From the NCBI RefSeq assembly GCF_005870035.1, contig NZ_SWJG01000012.1:1-64000 (forward strand): DNA of 64,000 nt, given 5' to 3'. The position numbers and the translations under genes were made by a program. The notes beneath the pieces are model-generated. The model was given only the letters and a program-made list of their open reading frames with translations. It was not told where the DNA came from and made no database searches. Every line of letters starts with the position of its first letter. The stretch's first letter is position 1. The DNA comes from Spirosoma lacussanchae (GTDB lineage: Bacteria; Bacteroidota; Bacteroidia; Cytophagales; Spirosomataceae). This document shows, piece by piece, positions 25,675 to 34,326 of the stretch.

Positions 25675-26271
25675 CTAATTAGCCAGGACAGCAGACCGCT
25701 CGACGGTGAAGATGCCCACCACGCGCTGAGTGGTCGAGAAGATGTCGGTTGCCTTTACAGGGGTGTACTGCCCGGCTCTCGGCGTACCGGCTATAAACTG
25801 ATACAACGTAATCGGAAACGTGTAGGTGATTTGCTTACCACCGGCCCCGCCGACAGTGCGGTCGATCACCGTTACGGCATTGTAATCGTTCAGAATGTCC
25901 TTCTTAATGGTGAAGTAGCCACGGGTAGCATCGACGGTCCGGGCATCTATTGCATACGTACCCAAGTCGAGTTGATCGTAGCGCCCGGCAGTGCCATCGC
26001 CCGTCAGGGCAAACTGTGCTGAATCGCCTTTCGCCTGAACCCGAACGGTATAGCCACTGCCTTTGAGTTGCCCCCGGCCCTCCACGTACCCGTTATCGAG
26101 CTGAAGCCGGATACAGGCGTAGTTACCACTAAGCCGAACGGCGGGGTTTACCGACTGCTCCTGCTGCGCGTCAGCCGCTACCGGCGCATCGCTGGGTGAA
26201 CAGGCTTGCAGTGAAAAGAGGAAGGCACCAATCAAAAGCGGGTAGATGTAGCGGTTTAATAGAGTAAACAT
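25675..26271 (-). CDS. Putative lipoprotein of unknown function
   Basis: ATG 26271 is chosen because it gives a proper lipoprotein signal, MFTLLNRYIYPLLIGAFLF then SLQAC, with Cys as the first mature residue; the longer frame to 26406 does not. The mature part (about 175 residues) looks like a beta sandwich (YACIRLQLDNGYVEGRGQLK, YTVRVQAKGDSAQFAL). It is divergent from the tra operon. It could be an entry-exclusion or surface lipoprotein, but nothing in the sequence proves this. Confidence 0.65.
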   Translation of the reverse strand: MFTLLNRYIYPLLIGAFLFSLQACSPSDAPVAADAQQEQSVNPAVRLSGNYACIRLQLDNGYVEGRGQLKGSGYTVRVQAKGDSAQFALTGDGTAGRYDQLDLGTYAIDARTVDATRGYFTIKKDILNDYNAVTVIDRTVGGAGGKQITYTFPITLYQFIAGTPRAGQYTPVKATDIFSTTQRVVGIFTVERSAVLAN

Positions 26272-26519
26272 AGCGAACAAGCAGGATAAAGCTTTTCTCA
26301 AAGATAATGCGCTTCGTAGCCTACATCCAAGCAACGAGGGCCTACCAGCATCTGGGTTCAACTGCTTAATCAATTGGGCAAAAAATAGTCTGCTGATTAT
26401 CAACATATATCAAACATATTAAATAATTTTTTATTTTATTATATTTAATTTTTTAAACATTTATATAATCTTTGTGAAGTCATCTGGCCGGAGACCAAAA
26501 CAACTAACACAAACTTTAG

Positions 26520-26858
26520 ATGAACCGATTTACTGCTTTGGGGCGCGGGCTGTTGCTGGCCGCCCTGACAACAACTACTACTACGTTTGCCCAATCCGTT
26601 GACCAAACCAAAGGCATCGGGGCCGGGGTGCAGGTACTCACCCAGACGACCCGCGACTTACAGGACTACTTCCGGCCAATGACCACCGTCATGTACGTCA
26701 TTGCGGCCATCGTCGGCATTTTCGGTGCCTTCCGCATCTACTCAAAGATGCAGGCGGGCGATCAGGACGTGCAGAAGTCAGCCGTCAACTGGGGTGGTTC
26801 GGTACTGTTCCTGCTGGCTTTTGCGGCCATTCTGCAAGCCGTATTCTTCCAAAACTGA
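26520..26858 (+). CDS. traE: TraE-like (DUF4134) pilin-like protein, copy 1
   Basis: The 112-residue protein has a signal peptide (MNRFTALGRGLLLAALT, then FAQ) and two hydrophobic segments flanking FRIYSKMQAGDQD. This is the Bacteroidota TraE/DUF4134 pattern, comparable to VirB2 in type IV secretion. It opens the mating-pair operon; a loosely promoter-like TATAATCTTTG lies about 50 bases upstream. Two related proteins follow at once. Confidence 0.85.
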   Translation: MNRFTALGRGLLLAALTTTTTTFAQSVDQTKGIGAGVQVLTQTTRDLQDYFRPMTTVMYVIAAIVGIFGAFRIYSKMQAGDQDVQKSAVNWGGSVLFLLAFAAILQAVFFQN

Positions 26859-26864
26859 TCTGTC

Positions 26865-27398
26865 ATGTTTCAGACCCGAACGCTTTTGCTGCTGGGTGGC
26901 TGTCTGCTGACCTTCGCGGGCATAGCGCAGGACGTAAACCTGGACGGCAACGCAGCCGCACACGTCGGCATCGACGGGCAGTTTACCAACCCCATCCTGA
27001 GCCGGATGCCTACGTTTCTCAAGTTTGTCTGGGCGGTGTGCGGGCTGATGGCCCTCATTGGCGGGTTACGTATCTACGCACGGGTACAGGCCGGTACGGG
27101 CGACTTCGCGCTGGAAACGTGGCGGCTGGCCTCGGCGGTGATTAGCGTAGGTATCGTGGCCGTGTTTCTGCAAGGGTGGGTAAGCTACCGGATGCCGAGC
27201 GTTACAGCCGCCCGTTTCGGCACCGACAAGCTGCTGTTTCGGGGAGCAGAAGACAATTCGGCAATAGCTGACCCATCACCGGGTGCGGTGGGGGCCACAC
27301 CCTACCAGCCCGGTGGCGACGCCCGCGTCGATTCGATTCGCAACTACTACCGTTCGGCATCGGACTCGCTGCGCGAACACACCCGACTGAACCGGTGA
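26865..27398 (+). CDS. TraE-like protein, copy 2
   Basis: The 177-residue protein has a signal peptide (LLLLGGCLLTFAGIAQ), then two hydrophobic helices around LIGGLRIYARVQAGTGD, matching the FRIYSKMQAGDQD block of copy 1, and a hydrophilic tail of about 65 residues (TPYQPGGDARVDSIRNYYRS). It starts 6 bases after copy 1. It is probably a second pilin-like subunit or an assembly partner. Confidence 0.7.
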   Translation: MFQTRTLLLLGGCLLTFAGIAQDVNLDGNAAAHVGIDGQFTNPILSRMPTFLKFVWAVCGLMALIGGLRIYARVQAGTGDFALETWRLASAVISVGIVAVFLQGWVSYRMPSVTAARFGTDKLLFRGAEDNSAIADPSPGAVGATPYQPGGDARVDSIRNYYRSASDSLREHTRLNR

Positions 27399-27847
27399 TC
27401 CTGCTCTACGACGAATTTCAGGCCTACGGACAAATCAAATCCATTGGGCTGTGGCTCTGCGCGCTGGCTGCCGTGATCGCCGGGTTCCGCATCTATCAGA
27501 ACTGGAACCGGGGCGAAGAGGTCGAAGGACCGCTGTTGCTGTGGCTGACCAGCATCGCTTTCTGTGGCGGAGTGGTTTTTGGCGTGGATCGCTTCATTCT
27601 GAGCGGGGCTTTCTCGTCGTCGTTCGGGGGAAGCGATTACTTAGCCCAGCAGTACACGCAGTCGATGGCTATCGAGGGCAACCGGGCGGCTCTGTTGCTG
27701 GGTATCGTGGTGGCAATTATTGGCCTTATCCGGGTCTTCCAGAAGTTTCGTCGGGGCGACGACGATCTGTACGAATTTATGTTCAAGTGGTTTGGCTCAT
27801 TGGCTTTTCTGTTCCTGATGAGTTCTATTATCTCAGCCATGTTATGA
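27395..27847 (+). CDS. TraE-like protein with an internal duplication, copy 3
   Basis: The 150-residue protein starts at GTG 27395, overlapping the previous stop by 4 bases. It contains the hydrophobic block plus basic-acidic linker twice: VIAGFRIYQNWNRGEE (about residues 27-42) and IIGLIRVFQKFRRGDDD (about 107-123), each followed by another membrane helix. It lacks a clear signal peptide. It overlaps the TraF-like gene by ATGA. Confidence 0.65.
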   Translation: MILLYDEFQAYGQIKSIGLWLCALAAVIAGFRIYQNWNRGEEVEGPLLLWLTSIAFCGGVVFGVDRFILSGAFSSSFGGSDYLAQQYTQSMAIEGNRAALLLGIVVAIIGLIRVFQKFRRGDDDLYEFMFKWFGSLAFLFLMSSIISAML

Positions 27848-28182
27848 AGTCCTACGTCATCCATCGCGGTGTCGATAACGAAATCGAGTTTCGGGGCCTG
27901 CGCGGCCTGTATTTCTACTACGCAGCCGGGGGCCTGATTGCCTCGGTTTTCCTGACGCTGTTCAGCTACATTCTGGGCCTGCCCATTCTGCTGGCAATTC
28001 TGCTGCTGGCAATAGGAGCCGGGGGTACATTGGCTTGGTGCTACACCCAAAACAGCCGCTACGGGCGGTGGGGCGCAGTTAAGCAACAGGTACAACGGCT
28101 CAAGCCATCGTACGTATGCCAGTACCAATCCTTCAACCGGCTGGTACCCGTGCGCCGGTCCACAACCCGAAGCCGACGATGA
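27844..28182 (+). CDS. traF: TraF-like (DUF4133) membrane protein
   Basis: The 112-residue protein (MKSYVIHRGVDNEIEFRGLR) has two adjacent hydrophobic helices (YFYYAAGGLIASVFLTLF and GLPILLAILLLAIGAGG) and a basic tail. This matches Bacteroidota TraF (DUF4133), comparable to VirB3. Both ends overlap neighbours by 4 bases (ATGA), showing tight coupling to the TraG ATPase. Confidence 0.8.
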   Translation: MKSYVIHRGVDNEIEFRGLRGLYFYYAAGGLIASVFLTLFSYILGLPILLAILLLAIGAGGTLAWCYTQNSRYGRWGAVKQQVQRLKPSYVCQYQSFNRLVPVRRSTTRSRR

Positions 28183-30767
28183 AGAAAAGCAAATCATTGG
28201 CCGACCTATTCCCGATTCTCTGCCTGGATGAGCCGACGGGCTGTATCGTCTCCAAAAATGCCGACATCACCCTGGCGTTCGAGGTGCAAGCCCCGGAGAT
28301 TTTTGCCGTGTCGGATGGTGAATACGACACTCTCCACGACGTGCTGGTGCGGGCTGCGAAGGTGCTGCCGGTTGGGTACATGGTTCACAAACAGGACCTG
28401 TTTATCGAAGACGTATATACACCAACGTTCGAGAGCGATTTTATGCGTTCATCCAACTACATGGTGTGGGAAAACGAGCGGCACTTTGCCGAGCGGCCCT
28501 ACCTGCGCCACCGCTGCTACCTGTACGTAACGCGCCCGGCCACCCCGCCCCTCAAGCGAATTACGACAAATTCCTCGTTGCTGAAGCGGCATCTGGTGCC
28601 AAAGGAAATGCAGGAAAGCCGCACCTGGGCGGAGTTTGGCGACGTAGTAAACCAGTTCGCAGCCATCGTGCAGGACTCCGGTAAGATGAAGCTCCACCGG
28701 CTGACACCCGCCGAGTTACTCGACAACGGCGAACAGACGGGGCTGTTTCAACGTTATTTCTCGCTGTCTCTCGACGACCCGACCCTGCACGACATCGACC
28801 TGCGGGACGGTCTGACCGTAGCCGGGCAACGTACCTATACCTACACCCTGTCGGAACTGGATGACTTTCCGAACGAGGTGTACAACTCCGCCCGGCTGGA
28901 ACAATTCTCGACCGACAGCAGCCACTTCCCCATTTCGACCGGTTCGGCTTTGGGGATGCTGCTGCCCTTCAACCACATCTACAATCAGGTGCTACTCGTC
29001 GAAGACGGCCACGCGCTGACGGGGCAATTGGTGAAAGAGGTAAAACGGCACACGTCGTTTGCGGCCTGGTCGAAAGAAAACGAGGTTAGCATCCGCTCAA
29101 AGGATGCGTTCATGGAAGAAGTGAAAGACCGCAATCGGCGGGTAGTGCGGGCGCACTACAACGTGCTGGTGTTTCACCGAGACCCCGACGTAGCTGATGC
29201 ATACCGGTCGCAGGCGGCTGCGGCTATCTCGAAGCTGGGCTTCAAACCGAAGATGGCCAGCCACGACGCGGAAACGCTGTACTGGTCGTGCATACCGGGT
29301 AACATCGCCGAGATTGGGGCCGATAACCTGGCGACGTGTTTCTTGGAAGAAGCGACCGCACTCTGGAACACGGAGACCAACTACCGCGACGACTTTTTTT
29401 GCAAAAACGGCCTGTTGCTGACCGACCGCTTTGGTCGCCCGTGCATGGTGGACCCGTTCTTCGGGCCGATGGAGCGGGGCATTATCGCCAACCGCAATTT
29501 CATGGTCGTTGGCCCATCGGGGTCGGGTAAGTCGTTCACGATGAACAACATGGTGTTTTACCTGCTCAGTCACGGGATGCACATTAGCTTAGTCGATGTG
29601 GGTGGCTCCTACAAACGGCTGTGTTCACTCATGGGTGGCCGGTACGTTACCTACGAACCCGACAACCCGATTGAGTTTAACCCGTTCTACAGCCGCGACC
29701 TGGACCCGGACGAAGAAACAAAGGACGCGCTGGCCAACCTACTCATGGCCCTCTGGAAAAAGGATGGCGAACCCGCTACCAAAGCCGAGGAGGTGACCAT
29801 TGCCAACATCGTACATGAGTACTACGGAGCCATGCGCCGGGCGCGGGAAGCGGGTGAGGAGCCGTTTACGTGCTTCGATAGCTTCTACGAGTTCACGCGG
29901 GACACGTACCCGGCCATTTTCGCCCGCAACATGGGTTCGGAGCGGGAGTTCAGCCTGAACAACTTTCTGTACGTACTGCGCCCATTTCACGCCGACAATC
30001 AGTACGGCTACCTGCTGAATTCGCGCCGGAACATCGACCTGATGGAGCTACCGTTTGTGGTGTACGAGCTGGACAACATCAAAGACCACCCGGTGCTGTT
30101 CCCAATCACCACCATCATGATTATGAATACCTACGTCCGTAAGCTGTTCAGCGTGAAGGGGGTCTTGAAAATGCTCATCATCGAAGAAGCGTGGAAGGCC
30201 CTGGCGAAAGAGAATTTTGCTCATTTCCTACGCTGGTGTTCGAAAACAGTACGGAAGCACTTGGGATCGTTGGGCGTGGTGACGCAGGAGGTGGACGATC
30301 TGGTGGGCAATGCCATCGTAAAGGATGCCATCATTAACAATTCGCCGATCAAGTTTCTGCTCGACCACCAGAACTACGAAAAGCGGTTCCCGGAGATCAT
30401 GCAAACGCTCTCGCTGTCGGAAAAACAGGCGAACATCATTCTGAGCATCAACAAGGGTAAAGACCCCAACCGGCCACCCTACAACGATCTGGCCCTATTG
30501 CTGGGCGACTACTGCAAGGTGTACGGGCTGGAAGTCAGCCGCACGGCCTACGGTACGTTCACGACGGAGCGGTCGGAGGTGGAGCAGATTACGGAACTGG
30601 CCGAAACGGCTTACGGCAATGATTTAGAGTCGGCGGTAAAAGCCTGGGCGCGGGGCGAACGGGCCGGGGGCTACCTGCCCGTCAACGCGCAGGGTGTACC
30701 GCTGTTGCACCCCAACAGGCGGGCACCCAAACCACTGAACGGCGCGAGTTACTATACAGTGCCGTAG
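28179..30767 (+). CDS. traG: TraG conjugation ATPase (VirB4-like)
   Basis: The ATG at 28179 overlaps the TraF stop and gives 862 residues, normal for the family. Walker A GPSGSGKS is at about 445-452; Walker B is in VLKMLIIEEAW (about 663-673); the GVVTQEVDDL segment follows. VirB4-type ATPases power pilus biogenesis and substrate transfer at the inner membrane. The order TraE-TraF-TraG is that of Bacteroidota conjugative elements. Confidence 0.93.
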   Translation: MKKSKSLADLFPILCLDEPTGCIVSKNADITLAFEVQAPEIFAVSDGEYDTLHDVLVRAAKVLPVGYMVHKQDLFIEDVYTPTFESDFMRSSNYMVWENERHFAERPYLRHRCYLYVTRPATPPLKRITTNSSLLKRHLVPKEMQESRTWAEFGDVVNQFAAIVQDSGKMKLHRLTPAELLDNGEQTGLFQRYFSLSLDDPTLHDIDLRDGLTVAGQRTYTYTLSELDDFPNEVYNSARLEQFSTDSSHFPISTGSALGMLLPFNHIYNQVLLVEDGHALTGQLVKEVKRHTSFAAWSKENEVSIRSKDAFMEEVKDRNRRVVRAHYNVLVFHRDPDVADAYRSQAAAAISKLGFKPKMASHDAETLYWSCIPGNIAEIGADNLATCFLEEATALWNTETNYRDDFFCKNGLLLTDRFGRPCMVDPFFGPMERGIIANRNFMVVGPSGSGKSFTMNNMVFYLLSHGMHISLVDVGGSYKRLCSLMGGRYVTYEPDNPIEFNPFYSRDLDPDEETKDALANLLMALWKKDGEPATKAEEVTIANIVHEYYGAMRRAREAGEEPFTCFDSFYEFTRDTYPAIFARNMGSEREFSLNNFLYVLRPFHADNQYGYLLNSRRNIDLMELPFVVYELDNIKDHPVLFPITTIMIMNTYVRKLFSVKGVLKMLIIEEAWKALAKENFAHFLRWCSKTVRKHLGSLGVVTQEVDDLVGNAIVKDAIINNSPIKFLLDHQNYEKRFPEIMQTLSLSEKQANIILSINKGKDPNRPPYNDLALLLGDYCKVYGLEVSRTAYGTFTTERSEVEQITELAETAYGNDLESAVKAWARGERAGGYLPVNAQGVPLLHPNRRAPKPLNGASYYTVP

Positions 30768-30800
30768 CCCGACACTTTACCAATTGTAAAAGACAAACCG

Positions 30801-31805
30801 ATGCAAACCAACCAATTCATACGGGTGGCCGGGCTACTGCTGTGCCTGTGCCTGGCCCCGCCCGCCCTGCAAGCGCAGTTCGTGGTCAGCGACCCCATCC
30901 ACACGGCGGTATCGAACCTGATGTCGCTGATTCAGAAGCCTTCTTTCAAAACGATGGTCGATGCCATCGAGAAACTAAAGAAGGTAAAAGGAGCCGTGCA
31001 GAGCTACCACCGGGGGCAGCAGCTTATCCAAACAGTACAGCAAACGACCCGCACCCTGCAAAGCATCTCGACGGTCATCAGCAAGGACGGGCACATCTAC
31101 CCGGCGGAGTACGCGCTGATTGCCGACGACCTGAGCGCGATGGGTACGCAGGCCAACGACATCCTGAAAGATATGCGGCAGGGATCGTCGCAAAACCTGT
31201 TCGAGATAAATGATCAGGGCCGGATCGAGTGGATTTTCCGGGCCTACGAAAGTGCCAGAAAGTTTCAGGGGCTGGTCAACAACTATTACTACCGGGTGCG
31301 TGGCTTGTCGCTGCGCCGGGTACGTTCGCAAAAAGACTGGCAGATGACCAGCCGACTATACGCAATGGCCGAGCCGACCCTGACCAAACAAGGCAGCTAC
31401 AACGAAGTGCAGTTTATGCTGGGTGAGAAGGGTTACGACGACGATTACACGGACCGCAGCAAGTCGGCCCTCGACGAGGAGGAAATTGCCAAGCAGCAGC
31501 GGCAGAAGCAGGCTGAGATCGACCGCAAAACAGCCCTGATGCAGGAATGCCAGGACCGGCTACAGATTGCCGACTTGCAGGGTGAGCAACAGGCATTTGC
31601 CGAGATGAAGTTTCTATACCCGCCGTACTTCGACCCGGAGAAGAAAGGAAAACCCAACGGGTACGTTGACCCGCACGACGGCCACATTATTTCCGATGAG
31701 GAGTTCGGCATTCTGGTACGTATTCGGGGCCGACAGATTGCCGCCGACAAACGGGCAGCCATTCAGCGCGAGTGTCAGGAAAAGATGAACAGCAGCGGGG
31801 GTTAA
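30801..31805 (+). CDS. TraI-like (DUF4141) periplasmic transfer protein
   Basis: The 334-residue protein has a signal peptide (VAGLLLCLCLAPPALQAQ) and long helices (TMVDAIEKLKKVKGAVQSYH, QQLIQTVQQTTRTLQSISTV), resembling VirB5-like DUF4141 proteins found between TraG and TraJ. The C-terminal half has a charged coiled coil (SALDEEEIAKQQRQKQAEID) and a His/Asp-rich GYVDPHDGHIISDEEF stretch. It probably acts in the periplasm during pilus assembly. Confidence 0.75.
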   Translation: MQTNQFIRVAGLLLCLCLAPPALQAQFVVSDPIHTAVSNLMSLIQKPSFKTMVDAIEKLKKVKGAVQSYHRGQQLIQTVQQTTRTLQSISTVISKDGHIYPAEYALIADDLSAMGTQANDILKDMRQGSSQNLFEINDQGRIEWIFRAYESARKFQGLVNNYYYRVRGLSLRRVRSQKDWQMTSRLYAMAEPTLTKQGSYNEVQFMLGEKGYDDDYTDRSKSALDEEEIAKQQRQKQAEIDRKTALMQECQDRLQIADLQGEQQAFAEMKFLYPPYFDPEKKGKPNGYVDPHDGHIISDEEFGILVRIRGRQIAADKRAAIQRECQEKMNSSGG

Positions 31806-31850
31806 CCCACTCATTACCAACTCACCGACGTACCAATCCGCTTACATCTT

Positions 31851-33146
31851 ATGCTGTTCGACGCTTACAAAACACTGCTGGGCCTGTATGCCGACATGAC
31901 GGCCTCCACGATGGACATCACGGCCCTGATCGAGTCCAAAATCCGGGCTGTGGCGGGCATTGGTGCCTTAGTTTACATCTTCTCCCGGCTGATTCCGCAA
32001 GTAATGCGCTCAGAGTCGATTGACTTTTTCCCGTACCTACGCCCGTTCATGCTCATGGTGCTGATTGGCCTATCGCCCCGGATTTGCAACGGCATCGACA
32101 AGTTGGGCGAAAGCATCCGCACTGCCGTAGAGCGGCAAAACGGTACGCTCTACGAGAAGATTGCCGAGCAGACCAAACTGCTTCAGCAGACCGTCGATGC
32201 CAAATGGCAGGAAATTGGCGAACACCCTGAACTGTTCCGGCAGGTGGACCCGACCTTCAACCCGGATGCGTTCGGGGCGGGGCTGAAACTTCAGTTTGCC
32301 GAGTACTCCGAGAAGTTCAAGTACGAATTGCTGTCCTACACGCAGGACATTCTGCTGGCCCTGATGCAACTGGCCGAGTGCATCCTGTTTCTTATCTCGT
32401 TCACCTACAGGCTGGTACTCAGGATGGGCGCACCCATCGCCATCGCGCTGGCGGTGTTTCCGGGCATGAGTAACAACATCGCCGAGTGGTTTGGCAAATA
32501 CATCAACTACACACTGCTGCCCACCGTCGCGGCTTTGTACTCGTCCATTGCCTTCAAGGTAACGCTCAAGTACCTGAGCTACTACGACCCGAAAACCATT
32601 GTGCTGGGCAATGCGGGCGGAGCCGAGGCCCACACGCCGGAGTACATGGGTCTGGCCTTCATCGGCATTCTGGTGATGTGCCTTATCGGCTACTGTCAGG
32701 TGCCGTCGATGACCAATATGCTCGTGACGGTTGGTGGTGTTGGCGCGATGGTGCAGGGGGCTACCAGTCTGGCCCGGTCAGGGGCGGGAACGGTCGCGGC
32801 TCCGGTGAGCAAACCCCTGAAAGCTGCCGGGCATACGGTCGCGGCCCGCATGGGCAACAGTGTAGCCAATAGTGTTACCAGCGTAGCGCGATTGGGGGGA
32901 AATATGGCGGCTGGGGTGGCCCGCTCACCGTTCACAATGGCCGCGCACGTGGCGGGGGGAGCAGCACGTGGTGCTCGTGCGGGAGCCGCTTCGGGCGGCA
33001 GTATGCTGGGCCGGGGCATCAAAGGCGTAGCGGGTGGTGTCGCTGGGGCGGTCGTCGGTACGGGGGCCGGAGCCGTAGCAGCCGCTCATGGAGCCACCGT
33101 AGGAGCGTACCGCAAGACATACCCGCCAAAGAAAAATCAACTCTGA
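31851..33146 (+). CDS. traJ: TraJ-like polytopic membrane protein (VirB6-like)
   Basis: The 431-residue protein has several membrane helices (AVAGIGALVYIFSRLIP, FMLMVLIGLSP, ILFLISFTYRLVL, PIAIALAVFPGM, GLAFIGILVMCLIGY), as in the TraJ/TrbL group that lines the inner-membrane channel. The last 130 residues are a Gly/Ala/Val-rich low-complexity tail (GGVAGAVVGTGAGAVAAAHG), longer than the core needs. It follows TraI by 45 bases. Confidence 0.85.
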   Translation: MLFDAYKTLLGLYADMTASTMDITALIESKIRAVAGIGALVYIFSRLIPQVMRSESIDFFPYLRPFMLMVLIGLSPRICNGIDKLGESIRTAVERQNGTLYEKIAEQTKLLQQTVDAKWQEIGEHPELFRQVDPTFNPDAFGAGLKLQFAEYSEKFKYELLSYTQDILLALMQLAECILFLISFTYRLVLRMGAPIAIALAVFPGMSNNIAEWFGKYINYTLLPTVAALYSSIAFKVTLKYLSYYDPKTIVLGNAGGAEAHTPEYMGLAFIGILVMCLIGYCQVPSMTNMLVTVGGVGAMVQGATSLARSGAGTVAAPVSKPLKAAGHTVAARMGNSVANSVTSVARLGGNMAAGVARSPFTMAAHVAGGAARGARAGAASGGSMLGRGIKGVAGGVAGAVVGTGAGAVAAAHGATVGAYRKTYPPKKNQL

Positions 33147-33201
33147 TTTATTGCCTTTCGGCTTGGCAAGCCCCTATTTCTTTTGACTTAAATCTATTGC
33201 C
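33141..33201 (-). repeat. Two iteron-like sequences after traJ
   Basis: Read on the minus strand, 33155-33141 gives GGCAATAAATCAGAG and 33201-33181 begins GGCAATAGATTTAAGTCA. They match iteron cores at the origin (GGCAATAGATCAGAG and GGCAATAGATT/TTTAAGT variants). They lie at and beyond the traJ stop, in the 73-base gap before the next gene, far from oriV. Confidence 0.6.
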
Positions 33202-33219
33202 TATAGCAATACAAACGAC

Positions 33220-33474
33220 ATGAAATACCATCAAAACAACCTGTTAGTCAGCCACAAACGCATGATGTGGTTGAGTGTCGGCGGCCTGACCTTCCTGACG
33301 GTCGCGCTGGTCTGGAGCATCATCTGGAGTTTTGCCCGCTATCGTCAGGCCACGCAGTACACCTACGTGTTTCACCGGAAGGGGGCGGCTATCGCTATTT
33401 ACGACCAACGTACCTACCCACCACTCGGCATTCCTGTAACGTCTGGTTTGAATCCCTACCGCCCGAACCGATGA
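33220..33474 (+). CDS. Small membrane protein between traJ and traK
   Basis: The 84-residue protein has one membrane helix (LSVGGLTFLTVALVWSIIW) and a hydrophilic C-terminal half (YVFHRKGAAIAIYDQRTYPP). Its stop overlaps the traK ATG. Its position suggests a mating-channel accessory; no family was recognised. Confidence 0.65.
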   Translation: MKYHQNNLLVSHKRMMWLSVGGLTFLTVALVWSIIWSFARYRQATQYTYVFHRKGAAIAIYDQRTYPPLGIPVTSGLNPYRPNR

Positions 33475-34085
33475 AAGAGCTACTGCAATTAGAAAAAGAC
33501 TTTCAGCGGGGCCGGTGGTTGCTGGTGGCCGCTTTCGGGTTCAGCCTGATTGTAGCCCTCACCGCCGTAGGGCTGGCCTTTAAGTACAGCAACGAATTCA
33601 GCAAACGCATCTACCTCGTCAACCGGGGCGAAGCCATCCAAGTGACGTGCGGCAGCGTAACGGACAATCGCCCGGCGGAACTGCGCCACCACGTGGGCCG
33701 CTTCCACGAACTCTTCTTTACCGTCTCACCCGACCCAAAATCCATCGACGATAACATCAGGCGCGCCCTATTCCTCTGCGACGAATCGGCCAAACGGCTC
33801 TACAACAACCTCGCCGAGCAGAACTTCTACCGCGACATGGTGCAGGGCAACGTAACGCAGCGGGTACAGGTCGATTCGGTCGTGACTGATTTGCGCCATT
33901 ACCCGTACCGGGCCGTAACCTACGCCCGGCTGGTGCAGGAGCGGGCAACGGCCACCGTCTACCGGAGCCTCGTCACTGAAACCACCTTAGTCGATGTGAA
34001 CCGAAGCGACAACTCACCCAACGGGCTGCTCATGCGCGACTTCCACATTCTCTCGTCACGCATCACGCAGGAATACAGCAAATAA
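33471..34085 (+). CDS. traK: TraK-like protein (VirB8-like)
   Basis: ATG 33471 overlaps the previous stop (ATGA), giving 204 residues. It has a short cytoplasmic N terminus, one membrane helix (WLLVAAFGFSLIVALTAVG) and a periplasmic domain (NRGEAIQVTCGSVTDNRPAE, DDNIRRALFLCDESAKRLY). This is the TraK layout of Bacteroidota elements, equivalent to VirB8, a bitopic scaffold protein. Confidence 0.88.
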   Translation: MKELLQLEKDFQRGRWLLVAAFGFSLIVALTAVGLAFKYSNEFSKRIYLVNRGEAIQVTCGSVTDNRPAELRHHVGRFHELFFTVSPDPKSIDDNIRRALFLCDESAKRLYNNLAEQNFYRDMVQGNVTQRVQVDSVVTDLRHYPYRAVTYARLVQERATATVYRSLVTETTLVDVNRSDNSPNGLLMRDFHILSSRITQEYSK

Positions 34086-34086
34086 T

Positions 34087-34326
34087 ATGGCTCTGTTTCG
34101 ATTCTGGACTTCGACGCAGCCGCAAAGAGAAGGCGATGCGCCCCAAAGTCACCCGGCTTTTCGGCTGGGTACACGTCTGGCGGAGGGAGTGACCCGGCTG
34201 GAACACCAATTGGCAAACCGGCTCAATCAGGAGCAGCACCGCATCGGCTTTCGCTGGCGAAACGTGCTTCTGGCACTCGTAGGGGCCTTTTTTCTACTCT
34301 ATTTCATTGCCTTACTGACCCAATGA
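34087..34326 (+). CDS. TraL-like small membrane protein
   Basis: The 79-residue protein has a soluble N-terminal part and one C-terminal membrane helix (WRNVLLALVGAFFLLYFIAL). Its place between traK and traM is that of TraL. The codons for FFLLYFIA form a near-exact iteron copy (34292-34311). It overlaps traM by 4 bases. Confidence 0.65.
   Translation: MALFRFWTSTQPQREGDAPQSHPAFRLGTRLAEGVTRLEHQLANRLNQEQHRIGFRWRNVLLALVGAFFLLYFIALLTQ
34292..34311 (-). repeat. Iteron-like sequence inside the traL-like gene
   Basis: On the minus strand this reads GGCAATGAAATAGAGTAGAA. It matches iteron 1 at 19 of 20 positions and iteron 7 over its first 17. It lies within codons for FFLLYFIA. Confidence 0.7.
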
